Source: an uncultured Aquimarina sp.
GTDB lineage: Bacteria; Bacteroidota; Bacteroidia; Flavobacteriales; Flavobacteriaceae
Length of the DNA: 64,000 bases
Direction: 5' to 3'
Assembly: GCA_947493495.1 (NCBI GenBank)
Contig: CANLRN010000001.1
Location: 124,001-188,000 of the forward strand
The stretch's first letter is position 1. Each line of letters opens with the position of its first letter. Shown here piece by piece: positions 18,606 to 27,734 of the stretch. The position numbers and the translations under genes are program-made. A model generated the notes under the pieces. The model saw only the letters and a list, made by a program, of their open reading frames with translations. It ran no database searches and was not told where the DNA came from.

Positions 18606-19295
18606 ATGAGAAAAGAACAACGCCATAAAGGATGGAATGAGATAAAAACAAATGACTCTTGGGCAATTTTTAAGATAATGGGAGAATTCGTTAATGGATT
18701 CGAAAAAATGAGTAAAATAGGTCCATGTGTATCCATTTTTGGATCTGCAAGAACTAAAATCGATGATAAATATTATCAATTGGCAGTAGATGTAGCTCAT
18801 AAAATTGTGGATCACGGATATGGTGTAATTACTGGTGGTGGTCCTGGTATTATGGAAGCTGGTAATAAAGGAGCACATATAGGAGGTGGAACCTCTGTAG
18901 GGTTAAATATTGATTTACCTTTTGAACAACACGATAATCCATATATAGATAGTGATAAGAGTCTAGATTTTGACTACTTTTTTGTTCGTAAGGTAATGTT
19001 TGTTAAGTACTCACAAGGGTTTGTAGTCATGCCAGGAGGATTTGGCACTCTCGATGAACTATTCGAAGCGATTACACTAATCCAAACAAAAAAAATAGAC
19101 GTATTTCCAATTATTCTTGTTGGGACAGAGTTTTGGGAAGGACTGATGGATTGGGTCAAAACCATCTTATTAGATAAATTCGGCAATATCAGCCCAGAAG
19201 ATTTAGAACTGATCCATGTGGTAGACACCCCAGATGAAGTGCTTCAAATTTTAGATAAATTTTATGGAAAATATAACTTAAGTCCTAATTTTTAA
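18606..19295 (+). CDS. LOG family protein (TIGR00730 type)
   Basis: A 229-residue Rossmann-like protein of the LOG (lysine-decarboxylase-like fold) family. Visible motifs are CVSIFGSARTK, VITGGGPGIMEAGNKGAH and MPGGFGTLDELFEAITLIQT; the last holds the PGGxGTxxE nucleotide site. Characterised relatives are 5'-phosphoribohydrolases acting on nucleoside monophosphates, including cytokinin precursors; the natural substrate here is unknown. The ATG at 18606 (MRKEQRHKGWNE) is preferred because the conserved region begins there, though an in-frame GTG at 18552 would add 18 basic residues. It follows uvrA on the same strand. Confidence 0.88.
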   Translation: MRKEQRHKGWNEIKTNDSWAIFKIMGEFVNGFEKMSKIGPCVSIFGSARTKIDDKYYQLAVDVAHKIVDHGYGVITGGGPGIMEAGNKGAHIGGGTSVGLNIDLPFEQHDNPYIDSDKSLDFDYFFVRKVMFVKYSQGFVVMPGGFGTLDELFEAITLIQTKKIDVFPIILVGTEFWEGLMDWVKTILLDKFGNISPEDLELIHVVDTPDEVLQILDKFYGKYNLSPNF

Positions 19296-19446
19296 TATTT
19301 TTTTTATCATTAAGAAATTAGTGAATTCTGATTACGACTTATAGCACAGACTAATTATAAAATGATGCAACATCTTTTAAAAAATATAAAAATTGATACA
19401 CAAAAAATAGTTGTGTTTAATAATATAGTCTATACATTAAATACTA

Positions 19447-19488
19447 TAAGTGCTAACACTTTTCTAATAAGTACTAACACTTTTCTAA
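19447..19488 (+). repeat. tandem 21-bp direct repeat upstream of the pseudo-gluzincin gene
   Basis: Two abutting 21-bp units, 19447-19467 and 19468-19488, share TAAGT(G/A)CTAACACTTTTCTAA with one mismatch at position 6. A 21-bp period is two helical turns, so both face the same side of the DNA. They end 14 bases before the TTG start at 19503. A regulatory site or a translation-level element is possible. Confidence 0.6.
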
Positions 19489-19502
19489 ATTAAAAAGAGA
19501 AA

Positions 19503-22340
19503 TTGAAAATCACTAGATTAACTTATATCATAATTTTTCTTTTTGCAACTCATATTGGATTAGCACAGACCAGTAGTATACAGATGAAAGTTGCCCTTAA
19601 TACAGATACTAAGGAGCTTCAGATCGAGCAAGAGATTATATACACCAATACTTCTTCTGACACATTACAGGAGCTCTTTTTTCATGATTGGGCAAATAGT
19701 TTCAAAAGTAAAACCACCCCGCTAGGAAAACGATTTTCTGAGGATTTTAAAAAGAAATTCTATTTTGCGAAGGATAATGAAAGAGGATATACGACTATAG
19801 AATCTATAAAAAATACAGGCAATACACAATTAAAATGGGAACGGCATAATGAAATAGTAGACATTATCAAGTTAGATCTAGAACAGTCTTTACTTCCAGG
19901 AGATAGTCGCACCCTAAAATTAGCATATACGGTAAAGCTACCTCAGGACAAATTTACTCGCTATGGATACCATAAAAATGGAGATTTTAGTTTAAAATAT
20001 TGGTATATAGTCCCTGCTGTATACGATAACAAATGGAATATCTACAGTCATAAAAATTTAGATGACCTATATGCGCAATTTCTTGATTTTAAAATAGATT
20101 TTACGCTTCCTATAGAGTATACGATGACTAGCGAATTTGAAGAAAAAGAACTCTCAAAAAACATTGATCAAAAAACAAAAACAATACAACTCATTGGTAA
20201 AAAACGAAATGAAGTTCATCTCTATCTAGAAAAACAAAAATCTTTCTATAGTTTTAAAGCAAAAAATCTAGAATTTATAAGTAATATAGAAGACAATAAG
20301 TTAATGGCCGAAATGAAAGAAACGGCTACAAGTAGAATTTTAGAATTTTTAGAAAAACGACTAGGCCCCTATCCATATGATAAAATATTAGTTTCAGAAA
20401 ACGATTATGAAAATAATCCTGTTTATGGTCTAAATCAATTACCAGATATATTGCGCCCTTTTCCTGATGGATTTCAATATGAAATTAAACAGTTAAAAAC
20501 AATAACAGAAAACTATCTAGAAAAAACGTTGTTGATTAATCCAAGATATGATGCTTGGGTCAAAGACGCCATACATGTCTTTTTGATGATGTCATATGCA
20601 GAACAATATTATCCAGACATGAAGCTAATTGGTAGCTTAAGTAAGATAATAGGCATTAGATGGTTTCATGCTGCAGATTTAGATTTTAATGATCAGTATT
20701 TTTTAGGATATAAAAACATAGCACGAAATTTTAGAGATCAACCCTTAAATACTCCCTTAGATAAACTTATCAAGTTTAATGAAAATATTGCTAATATCTA
20801 TAAAGCTGGTGTAGGATTTAAATACATAGAAGATTATCTAGAAGACGATAATATCCTCAATGAAGCTATCAAAGAATTCTACAGCAAAAATGCATTGAAG
20901 AAAACAAGTTCTAAAGAATTCGAAAGAATATTGACTAGACTCTCCCCAAAAAATTTAGATTGGTTTTTTGAGGATTATATAAAAACTAATAAAAAAATAG
21001 ATTTCAAGATTTCTTCAGTAAAGAAACGTAAAGATTCTATAGAGGTTACTATAAAAAACAAAAGAGATAATCAGATGCCCATATCACTATCCACAATGAG
21101 GGATAGCGAACTTGTATCTAGGACCTGGATAACCGATATAAAAAAGAAGAAAAAAATAAAAATTGCAAATGAAGATATCGATAAATTGATATTGGATAGT
21201 GATCAGAATATTCCTGAAATTAATAGAAGAAATAACTATCGTAATTTAAAATGGATTCTGAATAAGCCTATACATTTTACATTTATTCAAGATGTAGAAG
21301 ACCCTACAAAAAGCCAGGTGTTTTATACCCCAGAATTTGAGTTCGATAATATATATGATGGATTTACGATTGGTGCCAAATTTTTTAATAAAAATATTAT
21401 TAAAAAAAACTTTGACTATAGAGTAAAACCTAGTTATGGCTTTGGGTCAAAAAGAATATTAGGTTCTGCTTCTTTTGGAATACGACAACAAATTGCTGAT
21501 GATGATCTTTTTCTCATACGATACGGACTTAGTGGTGGTAGTTCTAGTTATGCTCCAGACTTATTAGTCAGAAATTTTACACCATCTGTAGCTCTTTTTT
21601 GGAGACCAGAAGATTTACGATCTAATGAAAGTCAATCCCTAAGAGCCAGAAGCGTTAATATATTCAGGCAACGTGATGAGAATAACCCAGTAAATACTCC
21701 CGATTATAGCGTATTCAATCTAAGATATCGTTATTCTAACTTTAATCTTCTTAATGTATCGTCTCTAAATGTTGATTACCAAATAAATAAAGGATTTAGT
21801 AAGATCTCAACAACATTAAATTACAGGAAGTTATTTCTTAATAACAGACAAGTAAACTTACGCCTTTTTGCAGGAGCTTTTATATTTAATGATACAGAAA
21901 GAGATGGTGATTTCTTTAGTTTTGCATTAGATAGACCAACAGATTACTTGTTTGATTTTAATTATCTAGGCAGAACAGAAGACGCAGGGCTGGTAAGTCA
22001 ACAAATCATTATAGCAGAAGGAGGCTTTAAATCTCAATTGGACACCCCTTTTGCTAACCAATGGATTACTACATTAAATGCAAACGCTAGTATTTTTTCT
22101 GATTGGATATATGCCTATGGAGATGTTGGATATGTTAAGAACAAAGGAGTTTCTCCCAAATTTGTATATGACGCAGGGATTCGATTGAGTTTAGTAGCAG
22201 ATTTTTTCGAACTTTTCTTCCCTATAGTTTCTAATAATGGATGGGAAATAGGGCAACAAAATTATGATGAAAAAATTCGATTTATTATAACCTTAAATCC
22301 ACAAACATTGATTGGCCTTTTTACAAGAGAATGGTATTAA
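19503..22340 (+). CDS. exported M1-like (gluzincin) pseudo-peptidase fused to a C-terminal beta-barrel
   Basis: A 945-residue protein with a signal peptide (IIIFLFATHIGLAQ). Residues about 25-250 resemble the N-terminal beta domain of M1 aminopeptidases (LQIEQEIIYTNTSSDTLQEL; FHDW); residues about 250-500 follow the catalytic-domain layout. Where HExxH is expected there is YEIKQ (within FQYEIKQLKTITENYLEKTL), and where the third zinc ligand is expected there is WVKDAIHVF, so the zinc site looks lost. Residues about 600-945 are alternating strands ending in the aromatic LFTREWY, typical of an outer-membrane barrel. Start is TTG, no ATG being available. Function unknown; a scaffold or assembly role is possible. 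Confidence 0.75.
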   Translation: MKITRLTYIIIFLFATHIGLAQTSSIQMKVALNTDTKELQIEQEIIYTNTSSDTLQELFFHDWANSFKSKTTPLGKRFSEDFKKKFYFAKDNERGYTTIESIKNTGNTQLKWERHNEIVDIIKLDLEQSLLPGDSRTLKLAYTVKLPQDKFTRYGYHKNGDFSLKYWYIVPAVYDNKWNIYSHKNLDDLYAQFLDFKIDFTLPIEYTMTSEFEEKELSKNIDQKTKTIQLIGKKRNEVHLYLEKQKSFYSFKAKNLEFISNIEDNKLMAEMKETATSRILEFLEKRLGPYPYDKILVSENDYENNPVYGLNQLPDILRPFPDGFQYEIKQLKTITENYLEKTLLINPRYDAWVKDAIHVFLMMSYAEQYYPDMKLIGSLSKIIGIRWFHAADLDFNDQYFLGYKNIARNFRDQPLNTPLDKLIKFNENIANIYKAGVGFKYIEDYLEDDNILNEAIKEFYSKNALKKTSSKEFERILTRLSPKNLDWFFEDYIKTNKKIDFKISSVKKRKDSIEVTIKNKRDNQMPISLSTMRDSELVSRTWITDIKKKKKIKIANEDIDKLILDSDQNIPEINRRNNYRNLKWILNKPIHFTFIQDVEDPTKSQVFYTPEFEFDNIYDGFTIGAKFFNKNIIKKNFDYRVKPSYGFGSKRILGSASFGIRQQIADDDLFLIRYGLSGGSSSYAPDLLVRNFTPSVALFWRPEDLRSNESQSLRARSVNIFRQRDENNPVNTPDYSVFNLRYRYSNFNLLNVSSLNVDYQINKGFSKISTTLNYRKLFLNNRQVNLRLFAGAFIFNDTERDGDFFSFALDRPTDYLFDFNYLGRTEDAGLVSQQIIIAEGGFKSQLDTPFANQWITTLNANASIFSDWIYAYGDVGYVKNKGVSPKFVYDAGIRLSLVADFFELFFPIVSNNGWEIGQQNYDEKIRFIITLNPQTLIGLFTREWY

Positions 22341-22564
22341 AAAACAATCATTCATTGCTGTGTAATCTTACAAAAATCAATCATTCTTACAAATGTGAAA
22401 ATTTTGAATATTTAATAATTTACTCTTTAATATTAATTTTAAAAAACAAATTTCTCAAAAAAAATAATGTTTATACTAATTATCCTTAAAAAAATAAGGA
22501 TTTTGAATTTGGAAATACCCTTGATTTTTGCTAAATTCGCACTCGATAAAACATATTGATTAGT

Positions 22565-24979
22565 ATGCAGCCTGAAACTACAATTATATCCAATATTTCT
22601 TTTGAAGAATATAGAAACCAAATACTTGAAGATTACAAAATTGCTGTAGTTAGTAGAGAATGTAGTTTATTGGGGCGACGAGAGGTACTAACAGGAAAAT
22701 CAAAGTTTGGAATTTTTGGAGGAGGTAAAGAATTACCCCAAATAGCAATGGCCAGAGTCTTTAGAGACGGAGATTTTAGATCTGGATACTATCGTGATCA
22801 GACTTTTATGATGGCCATAAATCAGTATACTATTGAGCAATTTTTTGCAGGGCTATATGCACATACAGATATAGAAAAAGAACCTTTTGCCGCAGGAAGA
22901 CAAATGGGAGGGCATTTTTCTACTCATAGTCTCTATGAGGATGGATCTTGGAAAAATTTAACTCAGCAAAAAAACTCTAGCGCTGATATATCCCCTACTG
23001 CTGGGCAGATGCCTAGGTTATTGGGACTAGCACAAGCTTCTAAAGTTTACAGAAATGAGAAAAGTGTCTCCGATTTTACTGATTTCTCTATCAAAGGAAA
23101 TGAAGTAGCATGGGGAACAATAGGAAATGCAAGTACTAGCGAAGGGTTATTTTGGGAAACTGTAAATGCAGGAGGTGTATTGCAAGTACCCATGGTAATA
23201 AGTATATGGGATGATGATTATGGTATCTCAGTACAATCAAAATATCAAACTACCAAAGAAAGTATATCATTAATACTCGAAGGTTTTAGACGAGATAAAA
23301 ATCATGAGGGTTATGAAATTATTGTTGTCAATGGTTGGGACTACTCGGGCCTATTTCATGCGTACAGAAATGCTGAAGAACTTGCTAGAGAACATCATAT
23401 CCCTGTAATTATCCACGTAAAAGAACTTACACAACCTCAAGGTCATTCTACATCTGGATCACACGAGCGATATAAAAGCGAGCAGCGTCTCAATTGGGAA
23501 CGAGAACATGACTGTAACAAAAAGTTTAGAGAATTCATTCTAGAACGTAAGTTTGCAACAGCAGAAGAATTGATAGCAATAGAAAAAGCTGCAAAAAAAG
23601 AAGTTAGAAAAGGAAAAACAGCTGCTTGGAATGCATATTTAACAGATATAAAAACCGAGCAAAAACAAGCTTTAGAAATATTAAAAACTGTAGAAAAAAA
23701 GAGCAATAATCAAAATTTTATCTCTCCTCTTATCAAAACACTTGCTGATAAAGAAGAGCCTATACGCAAAGATATTCTAGAAGCTACCAGAAAAGCATTG
23801 CGCTATATCACTAAAGAAAATTATCCCGAAAAAAAGATACTACAACAATGGGTTACTGATTACCAAGAACGCATTCAACCAAAATACAGTAATAATTTAT
23901 ACAATGAAACAAATACTACTGTAAAAAATATAGCAGAAATAAAACCAAAATATGCAGAAAATGCTGAACTAGTAGATGCAAGAATTATTTTAAGAGACAA
24001 CTTCGATCATATATTTGATAGACTACCTCAAACACTAATTTTTGGAGAAGATAGTGGTAAAATTGGAGATGTAAATCAAGGGTTAGAAGGATTGCAACAA
24101 AAATATGGAGATATAAGAATTTCTGATACCGGAATTAGAGAAGCTACTATCATAGGACAAGGTATAGGAATGGCTATGAGAGGATTACGTCCCATTGCCG
24201 AAATTCAATATCTAGATTATATACTATATTGTATTCAGGGATTAAGTGATGATCTCGCTACATTGAGATACAGAACTTATGGAAGACAAAAAGCGCCACT
24301 TATAGTAAGAACAAGAGGACATAGACTCGAGGGTATATGGCACTCAGGCTCTCAGATGGGTGGTCTAATACATCTATTAAGAGGTATTTATATATTAGTT
24401 CCTAGAAATATGACCAAAGCAGCAGGTTTCTATAATACGCTATTAGAAAGTGATGAACCTGCAGTAGTTATAGAATGTCTTAATGGATATAGACTCAAAG
24501 AAAAAATGCCAAGTAATCTAGCAGAAATCAGAACCCCTGTTGGGATTGTAGAAACTCTACAAGAAGGGAAGGATATTACTTTAGTTTCTTATGGATCTAC
24601 ATTACGATTGGTAGAGCAAGCTGCAAAAGAATTATTGGCTGTTGATATACACGCAGAGGTTATCGATGTACAGTCATTACTCCCTTTCGATTTAGATCAT
24701 ACTATTGTAAAAAGTGTTGCGAAAACAAATAGAATACTTATTATCGATGAAGATGTACCTGGAGGAGCAACTGGATATATATTACATAAACTGATCGATG
24801 AGCAGAATATCTATCAATATCTCGATAGTGAACCACAAACCTTAAGTGCACAACCCCATAGACCTGCTTTTGGAACAGACGGAGACTATTTTAGTAAACC
24901 ATCCGCAGAAGATATTTTTGAAAAAGTATATGCTATAATGCATGAAGTTAATCCTGCAGAGTACCCTAAATTAAGATAA
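22565..24979 (+). CDS. fused alpha/beta 2-oxoacid dehydrogenase E1 component
   Basis: An 804-residue thiamine-diphosphate enzyme with alpha-like (about 1-370) and beta-like (about 450-804) halves in one chain, as in many Bacteroidota branched-chain E1 proteins. Alpha half: YYRDQTFMMA and GRQMGGHFSTHS. The ThDP-binding segment reads GNASTSEG where GDGATSEG is usual, and DDDYGIS where the family has NN. Beta half: FGEDSGKIGDVNQGLEGLQQ, DTGIREATIIGQGIGMAMRG and IDEDVPGGATGYI. It probably decarboxylates a branched-chain 2-oxoacid and passes the acyl group to an E2 not in this window. The ATG at 22565 is preferred to TTG at 22556. Confidence 0.88.
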   Translation: MQPETTIISNISFEEYRNQILEDYKIAVVSRECSLLGRREVLTGKSKFGIFGGGKELPQIAMARVFRDGDFRSGYYRDQTFMMAINQYTIEQFFAGLYAHTDIEKEPFAAGRQMGGHFSTHSLYEDGSWKNLTQQKNSSADISPTAGQMPRLLGLAQASKVYRNEKSVSDFTDFSIKGNEVAWGTIGNASTSEGLFWETVNAGGVLQVPMVISIWDDDYGISVQSKYQTTKESISLILEGFRRDKNHEGYEIIVVNGWDYSGLFHAYRNAEELAREHHIPVIIHVKELTQPQGHSTSGSHERYKSEQRLNWEREHDCNKKFREFILERKFATAEELIAIEKAAKKEVRKGKTAAWNAYLTDIKTEQKQALEILKTVEKKSNNQNFISPLIKTLADKEEPIRKDILEATRKALRYITKENYPEKKILQQWVTDYQERIQPKYSNNLYNETNTTVKNIAEIKPKYAENAELVDARIILRDNFDHIFDRLPQTLIFGEDSGKIGDVNQGLEGLQQKYGDIRISDTGIREATIIGQGIGMAMRGLRPIAEIQYLDYILYCIQGLSDDLATLRYRTYGRQKAPLIVRTRGHRLEGIWHSGSQMGGLIHLLRGIYILVPRNMTKAAGFYNTLLESDEPAVVIECLNGYRLKEKMPSNLAEIRTPVGIVETLQEGKDITLVSYGSTLRLVEQAAKELLAVDIHAEVIDVQSLLPFDLDHTIVKSVAKTNRILIIDEDVPGGATGYILHKLIDEQNIYQYLDSEPQTLSAQPHRPAFGTDGDYFSKPSAEDIFEKVYAIMHEVNPAEYPKLR

Positions 24980-25111
24980 ATCACAGTCACAGTACACTAC
25001 TTTATAACTTTAGATCATGATGTAATATAAAAGCTAGGTTTTACAAACTAATACCAGTTCTTATATGAAATTACCGCCTAAAATAGTCTGTTTTGATCCC
25101 ATACTTGGTTA

Positions 25112-25525
25112 TTAAAGAAAACTTTGAATCCCTAGTATGTAGCTTTGCATACCAAAACCAAGAATGACTCCCTTGGCATTAGGAGAAATATAAGATTGAT
25201 GCCTAAACTCTTCTCTGCCAAATGTATTAGAAATATGGACTTCTACAACAGCAACGCTAACAGATTTTATAGCATCGCCAATACCGATAGAAGTATGTGT
25301 GTATGCACCAGCATTTAGCACTACCCCATCATGTGTGTCATCTGCTTCTTGGATTTTTGTAATCAGTTCTCCTTCTATATTAGATTGATAATAATCGAGT
25401 TCGATAGTACTAAACTTTTTTTGTAATTCTACATAGAATTGTTCGAAAGTCTGATCGCCATAAATACCAGGTTCTCTTTTGCCCAATAGATTAAGGTTGG
25501 GTCCATTTATAATTAAAAGCTTCAC
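25112..25525 (-). CDS. aroQ: type II 3-dehydroquinate dehydratase
   Basis: A 137-residue enzyme of the shikimate pathway that dehydrates 3-dehydroquinate to 3-dehydroshikimate. The type II signature is complete: LLIINGPNLNLLGKREPGIY with the catalytic Tyr, the flexible-loop Arg, VLNAGAYTHTSIGIGDAI, VEVHISNTFGREEFRHQSY (catalytic His) and a late GFGMQSY. The family length is about 140-150 residues. A GTG at 25525 is chosen over TTG at 25561, because the TTG overlaps a -7-like promoter box (25559-25566) and adds 12 non-conserved residues. The shikimate gene aroC lies 27 kb away, not linked. Confidence 0.93.
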   Translation of the reverse strand: MKLLIINGPNLNLLGKREPGIYGDQTFEQFYVELQKKFSTIELDYYQSNIEGELITKIQEADDTHDGVVLNAGAYTHTSIGIGDAIKSVSVAVVEVHISNTFGREEFRHQSYISPNAKGVILGFGMQSYILGIQSFL

Positions 25526-25558
25526 ACGTTTTATGTTTTTATACTTATTTATTTTTTC

Positions 25559-25566
25559 CAAAAGTA
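25559..25566 (-). promoter_or_regulatory. -7 promoter-like motif for aroQ
   Basis: On the minus strand the sequence reads TACTTTTG, matching TAnnTTTG. It lies 33 bases upstream of the GTG start at 25525 and overlaps the alternative TTG, which supports the GTG as the true start. Confidence 0.5.
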
Positions 25567-25638
25567 ATTAATACCTAATCAAGAGCAAAGATACCTACAG
25601 CAAAAAGAAAAACACAATGAATTTATAGGTATAAATCA

Positions 25639-26268
25639 TTATTCGTAATACTCATCAGATATTCTTCGATTGTTTTTAGTTTTAAATAAGTAACCTACAG
25701 ATAATTGAACAACAGCGTTTCTTTTGGCTATAGTATTATCACTAATATTAGAAATTCCTAGATTATATCGTAACTGAAAAAACAAACCGCTCTCTAGTTT
25801 ATAACCTGCTCCAAATCCCCAGCTAATATCCAAATCATTAAAAGAATTAAAAAATGGATCAGCATCATCCACATCATCATTCGTTATAGAATTAAGCAAA
25901 GAAAATTGAGGTCCAGTTTCTAAACTAATCGTCTCAGTAACATAAAACTTAGAAATAATAGGTAGCGAAAGATAGTTTAGACTCACTTTCTGTTCATTTC
26001 CCTCTACCTCTACTGTGTATCCTTGCGCAGCATATAACAACTCTCCTTGTATATAAAACTTTCTAGATAAAGGGTATTCTACTACTGCGCCCAAATGTAC
26101 TCGAACTCTTGATCCTGTATTATCTAGATCTCCGGTAATACTCGTATAACTAATTCCTCCTTTAAAACCAGCACGGGCATATAATGGTTCTTCATCATCC
26201 TGTTTCTGTGCATTTACAGAAAGAATGCTCCAACTAATCAAAACGAATACAAATGTGCTTCTTATCAT
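25639..26268 (-). CDS. PorT-family outer-membrane beta-barrel protein
   Basis: A 209-residue protein with a signal peptide (STFVFVLISWSILSVNAQ) and eight or so amphipathic strands, including GFKGGISYTSITGD, FYIQGELLYAAQGYTVE, LNYLSLPIISKFYV and ISWGFGAGYKLESGLFFQLR. This is the outer-membrane protein beta-barrel (PorT/OMP_b-brl_2) pattern common in Bacteroidota. Function is unknown; these small barrels are mostly structural or part of envelope assembly. A porin-like remnant lies about 180 bases upstream on the opposite strand. Confidence 0.82.
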   Translation of the reverse strand: MIRSTFVFVLISWSILSVNAQKQDDEEPLYARAGFKGGISYTSITGDLDNTGSRVRVHLGAVVEYPLSRKFYIQGELLYAAQGYTVEVEGNEQKVSLNYLSLPIISKFYVTETISLETGPQFSLLNSITNDDVDDADPFFNSFNDLDISWGFGAGYKLESGLFFQLRYNLGISNISDNTIAKRNAVVQLSVGYLFKTKNNRRISDEYYE

Positions 26269-26290
26269 ATATCTAATATAAATATAGATT

Positions 26291-26298
26291 CAAAAGTA
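26291..26298 (-). promoter_or_regulatory. -7 promoter-like motif for the PorT-like gene
   Basis: Minus-strand TACTTTTG fits TAnnTTTG and ends 22 bases before the start codon at 26268, giving a short leader. Confidence 0.45.
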
Positions 26299-26450
26299 AC
26301 TTTTTTTAAATTGAAATCACATTTTATAAAAAAGCAATATTTTTCTTACTACACAATTTAAAAAATATCAAAAAATAGATTTAAAACACATACTTACTTT
26401 TAAAAGTAAACTGTAAACACTGGAATACAATTCACTAGTTTTTCTGATGA

Positions 26451-26609
26451 TGCTGGATCATCTTTCAACATATTGGTGTTCAAGGAGGGGATGCTTTCGC
26501 TATAGGAGATAATATCAGTATCGAGCCTAGACTATGATATAATGTAAGTTTAAATGATTTCTTTACGGATGCGTTACAACTTAATGTAGATTTCTCTATT
26601 CATTTATAA
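26451..26609 (+). pseudogene. remnant of an outer-membrane barrel gene (C-terminal part)
   Basis: One frame reads, with a single in-frame TGA at 26535-26537, FQHIGVQGGDAFAIGDNI, SIEPRL, stop, then YNVSLNDFFTDALQLNVDF, SIHL and TAA at 26607-26609. The alternating polar/hydrophobic strands and terminal LNVDFSIHL look like the last strands of a small barrel protein. No start codon or N-terminal part is present; upstream stops at 26445-26450 end the frame. Repeat copy B begins immediately after the final stop. It is best read as a decayed gene; it may be related to the neighbouring PorT-like gene. Confidence 0.45.
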
Positions 26610-26610
26610 A

Positions 26611-26768
26611 CTAGACCACTATGAATTTTCAGTTCATAGGTTTTTTAATCTGACTAAAATCAGCTGCACAGGTATCATCTTTTAGCAGATAACCATTAGG
26701 CGTATTGTCTAAAAGCTAAAACGAAATGCATTAAAGCATATAGTTTTAACTATTCCAGAGATCAATAA
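26611..26768 (+). repeat. interspersed intergenic repeat, copy B
   Basis: Shorter, more diverged copy: AGACCACTATG, CTGACTAAAATCAGCTGCAC, CTTTTAGCAGATAACCATTAG, CTAAAAGCTAAAAC and TATAGTTTTAACTATTCC. The box equivalent to TATTTTTG reads TATTCCAG here, so promoter potential is lost. It is followed 19 bases later by a strong hairpin, then by xerD. Confidence 0.75.
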
Positions 26769-26787
26769 AACAACAATAAATATAATA

Positions 26788-26816
26788 CCATCTTGACAGT
26801 GTCAAGATGGTTTTTC
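26788..26816 (+). terminator. intrinsic terminator between repeat B and xerD
   Basis: Perfect 10-bp stem CCATCTTGAC (26788-26797) with GTCAAGATGG (26801-26810), a 3-nt loop, then TTTTTCTTTTT. Oriented to stop plus-strand transcription. No plus-strand gene lies upstream except the barrel remnant and repeat B, so it either marks the end of the lost gene or acts in the xerD leader; the xerD start is only 24 bases downstream. Confidence 0.75.
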
Positions 26817-26833
26817 TTTTTATATTGGAGGTA

Positions 26834-27730
26834 ATGAAATGGGATCACGCTATAAAAGACTATAAACATTATCTACGGATAGAAAGAGGACTTTCTGAGA
26901 ATTCTATCATTAATTATAGTATGGACATCCAACGATTAATAGATTATCTAGATACATACGAGATACAGACCTCTCCTACCATAATAGAAAAAGATATTCT
27001 TCAAAAATTCATTTTTGAAACTGCAAAATTAGTAAATGCTAGATCACAAGCAAGAATCATATCTGGCCTAAAAAGTTTTTTTAACTACTTGGTTTTCGAA
27101 GAATATCGAGAAACGAGTCCAATGGAATTAATAGAATCTCCTAAAATTGGGCGAAAATTGCCAGATACATTATCTGTAGAAGAGATAGATCATCTTATTG
27201 CTCATATTGATTTAAGTAAACCTGAAGGCGAACGCAATCGGGCTATTATAGAAACCTTATATGGCTGTGGTCTCAGAGTTACCGAATTAATCGAACTAAA
27301 ATTATCTAACTTATTCTTTGAAGAAGGGTTTATAAGTGTAGTTGGTAAAGGTAATAAACAACGATTTGTACCTATTGGAGAAACTACACAAAAATTCATT
27401 ATTACCTATAAAAATGAAATTCGTAACCACCTAAACATACAAAAAGGTCACGAAGATACGCTCTTTCTCAACCGAAGAGGTAGACAATTAACTAGAGCAA
27501 TGATTTTTACTATTATTAAAAGACTGGTAGAAAAATCAGAAATCCAAAAAAATATTAGTCCACATACGTTTAGACATTCCTTTGCTACTCACCTATTAGA
27601 AAATGGTGCAGACCTAAGAGCCATACAATTAATGTTAGGTCACGAAAGTATTACGACTACAGAGATATATATGCATATCGACCGCAGCCATCTAAGTCAG
27701 GTGATGAATAGGTTTCATCCCAGAAGATAA
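26834..27730 (+). CDS. xerD: site-specific tyrosine recombinase XerD
   Basis: A 298-residue tyrosine recombinase that resolves chromosome dimers with XerC-like partners at dif. The N-terminal SAM-like domain (about 1-90) begins WDHAIKDYKHYLRIERGLSE. Catalytic residues are visible: Arg in YGCGLRVTELIEL, Lys in VVGKGNKQRFVPI, His-x-x-Arg in SPHTFRHSFATHLLE, His in MLGHESITTTEIY and Tyr in IYMHIDRSHL. The ATG at 26834 has a strong GGAGG seven bases upstream; the frame upstream of it reads through the terminator and is not coding. It is the first gene of a tight run with two envelope genes, 4 bases before the next. Confidence 0.93.
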   Translation: MKWDHAIKDYKHYLRIERGLSENSIINYSMDIQRLIDYLDTYEIQTSPTIIEKDILQKFIFETAKLVNARSQARIISGLKSFFNYLVFEEYRETSPMELIESPKIGRKLPDTLSVEEIDHLIAHIDLSKPEGERNRAIIETLYGCGLRVTELIELKLSNLFFEEGFISVVGKGNKQRFVPIGETTQKFIITYKNEIRNHLNIQKGHEDTLFLNRRGRQLTRAMIFTIIKRLVEKSEIQKNISPHTFRHSFATHLLENGADLRAIQLMLGHESITTTEIYMHIDRSHLSQVMNRFHPRR

Positions 27731-27734
27731 TACT

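Noticed and set aside
19447-19488. CRISPR-like repeat
   Set aside because: Only two abutting units, no spacers and no cas genes.
25526-25561. Extended aroQ N-terminus from TTG at 25561
   Set aside because: The extra 12 residues are not conserved and overlap the -7-like box.
26807-26833. Extended XerD N-terminus
   Set aside because: The upstream frame runs through the terminator T-run; the ATG at 26834 has a GGAGG site.
26834-27730. Tyrosine recombinase as an integrase of a mobile element
   Set aside because: The length and motifs fit housekeeping XerD; no attachment-site repeats, excisionase or cargo are seen.
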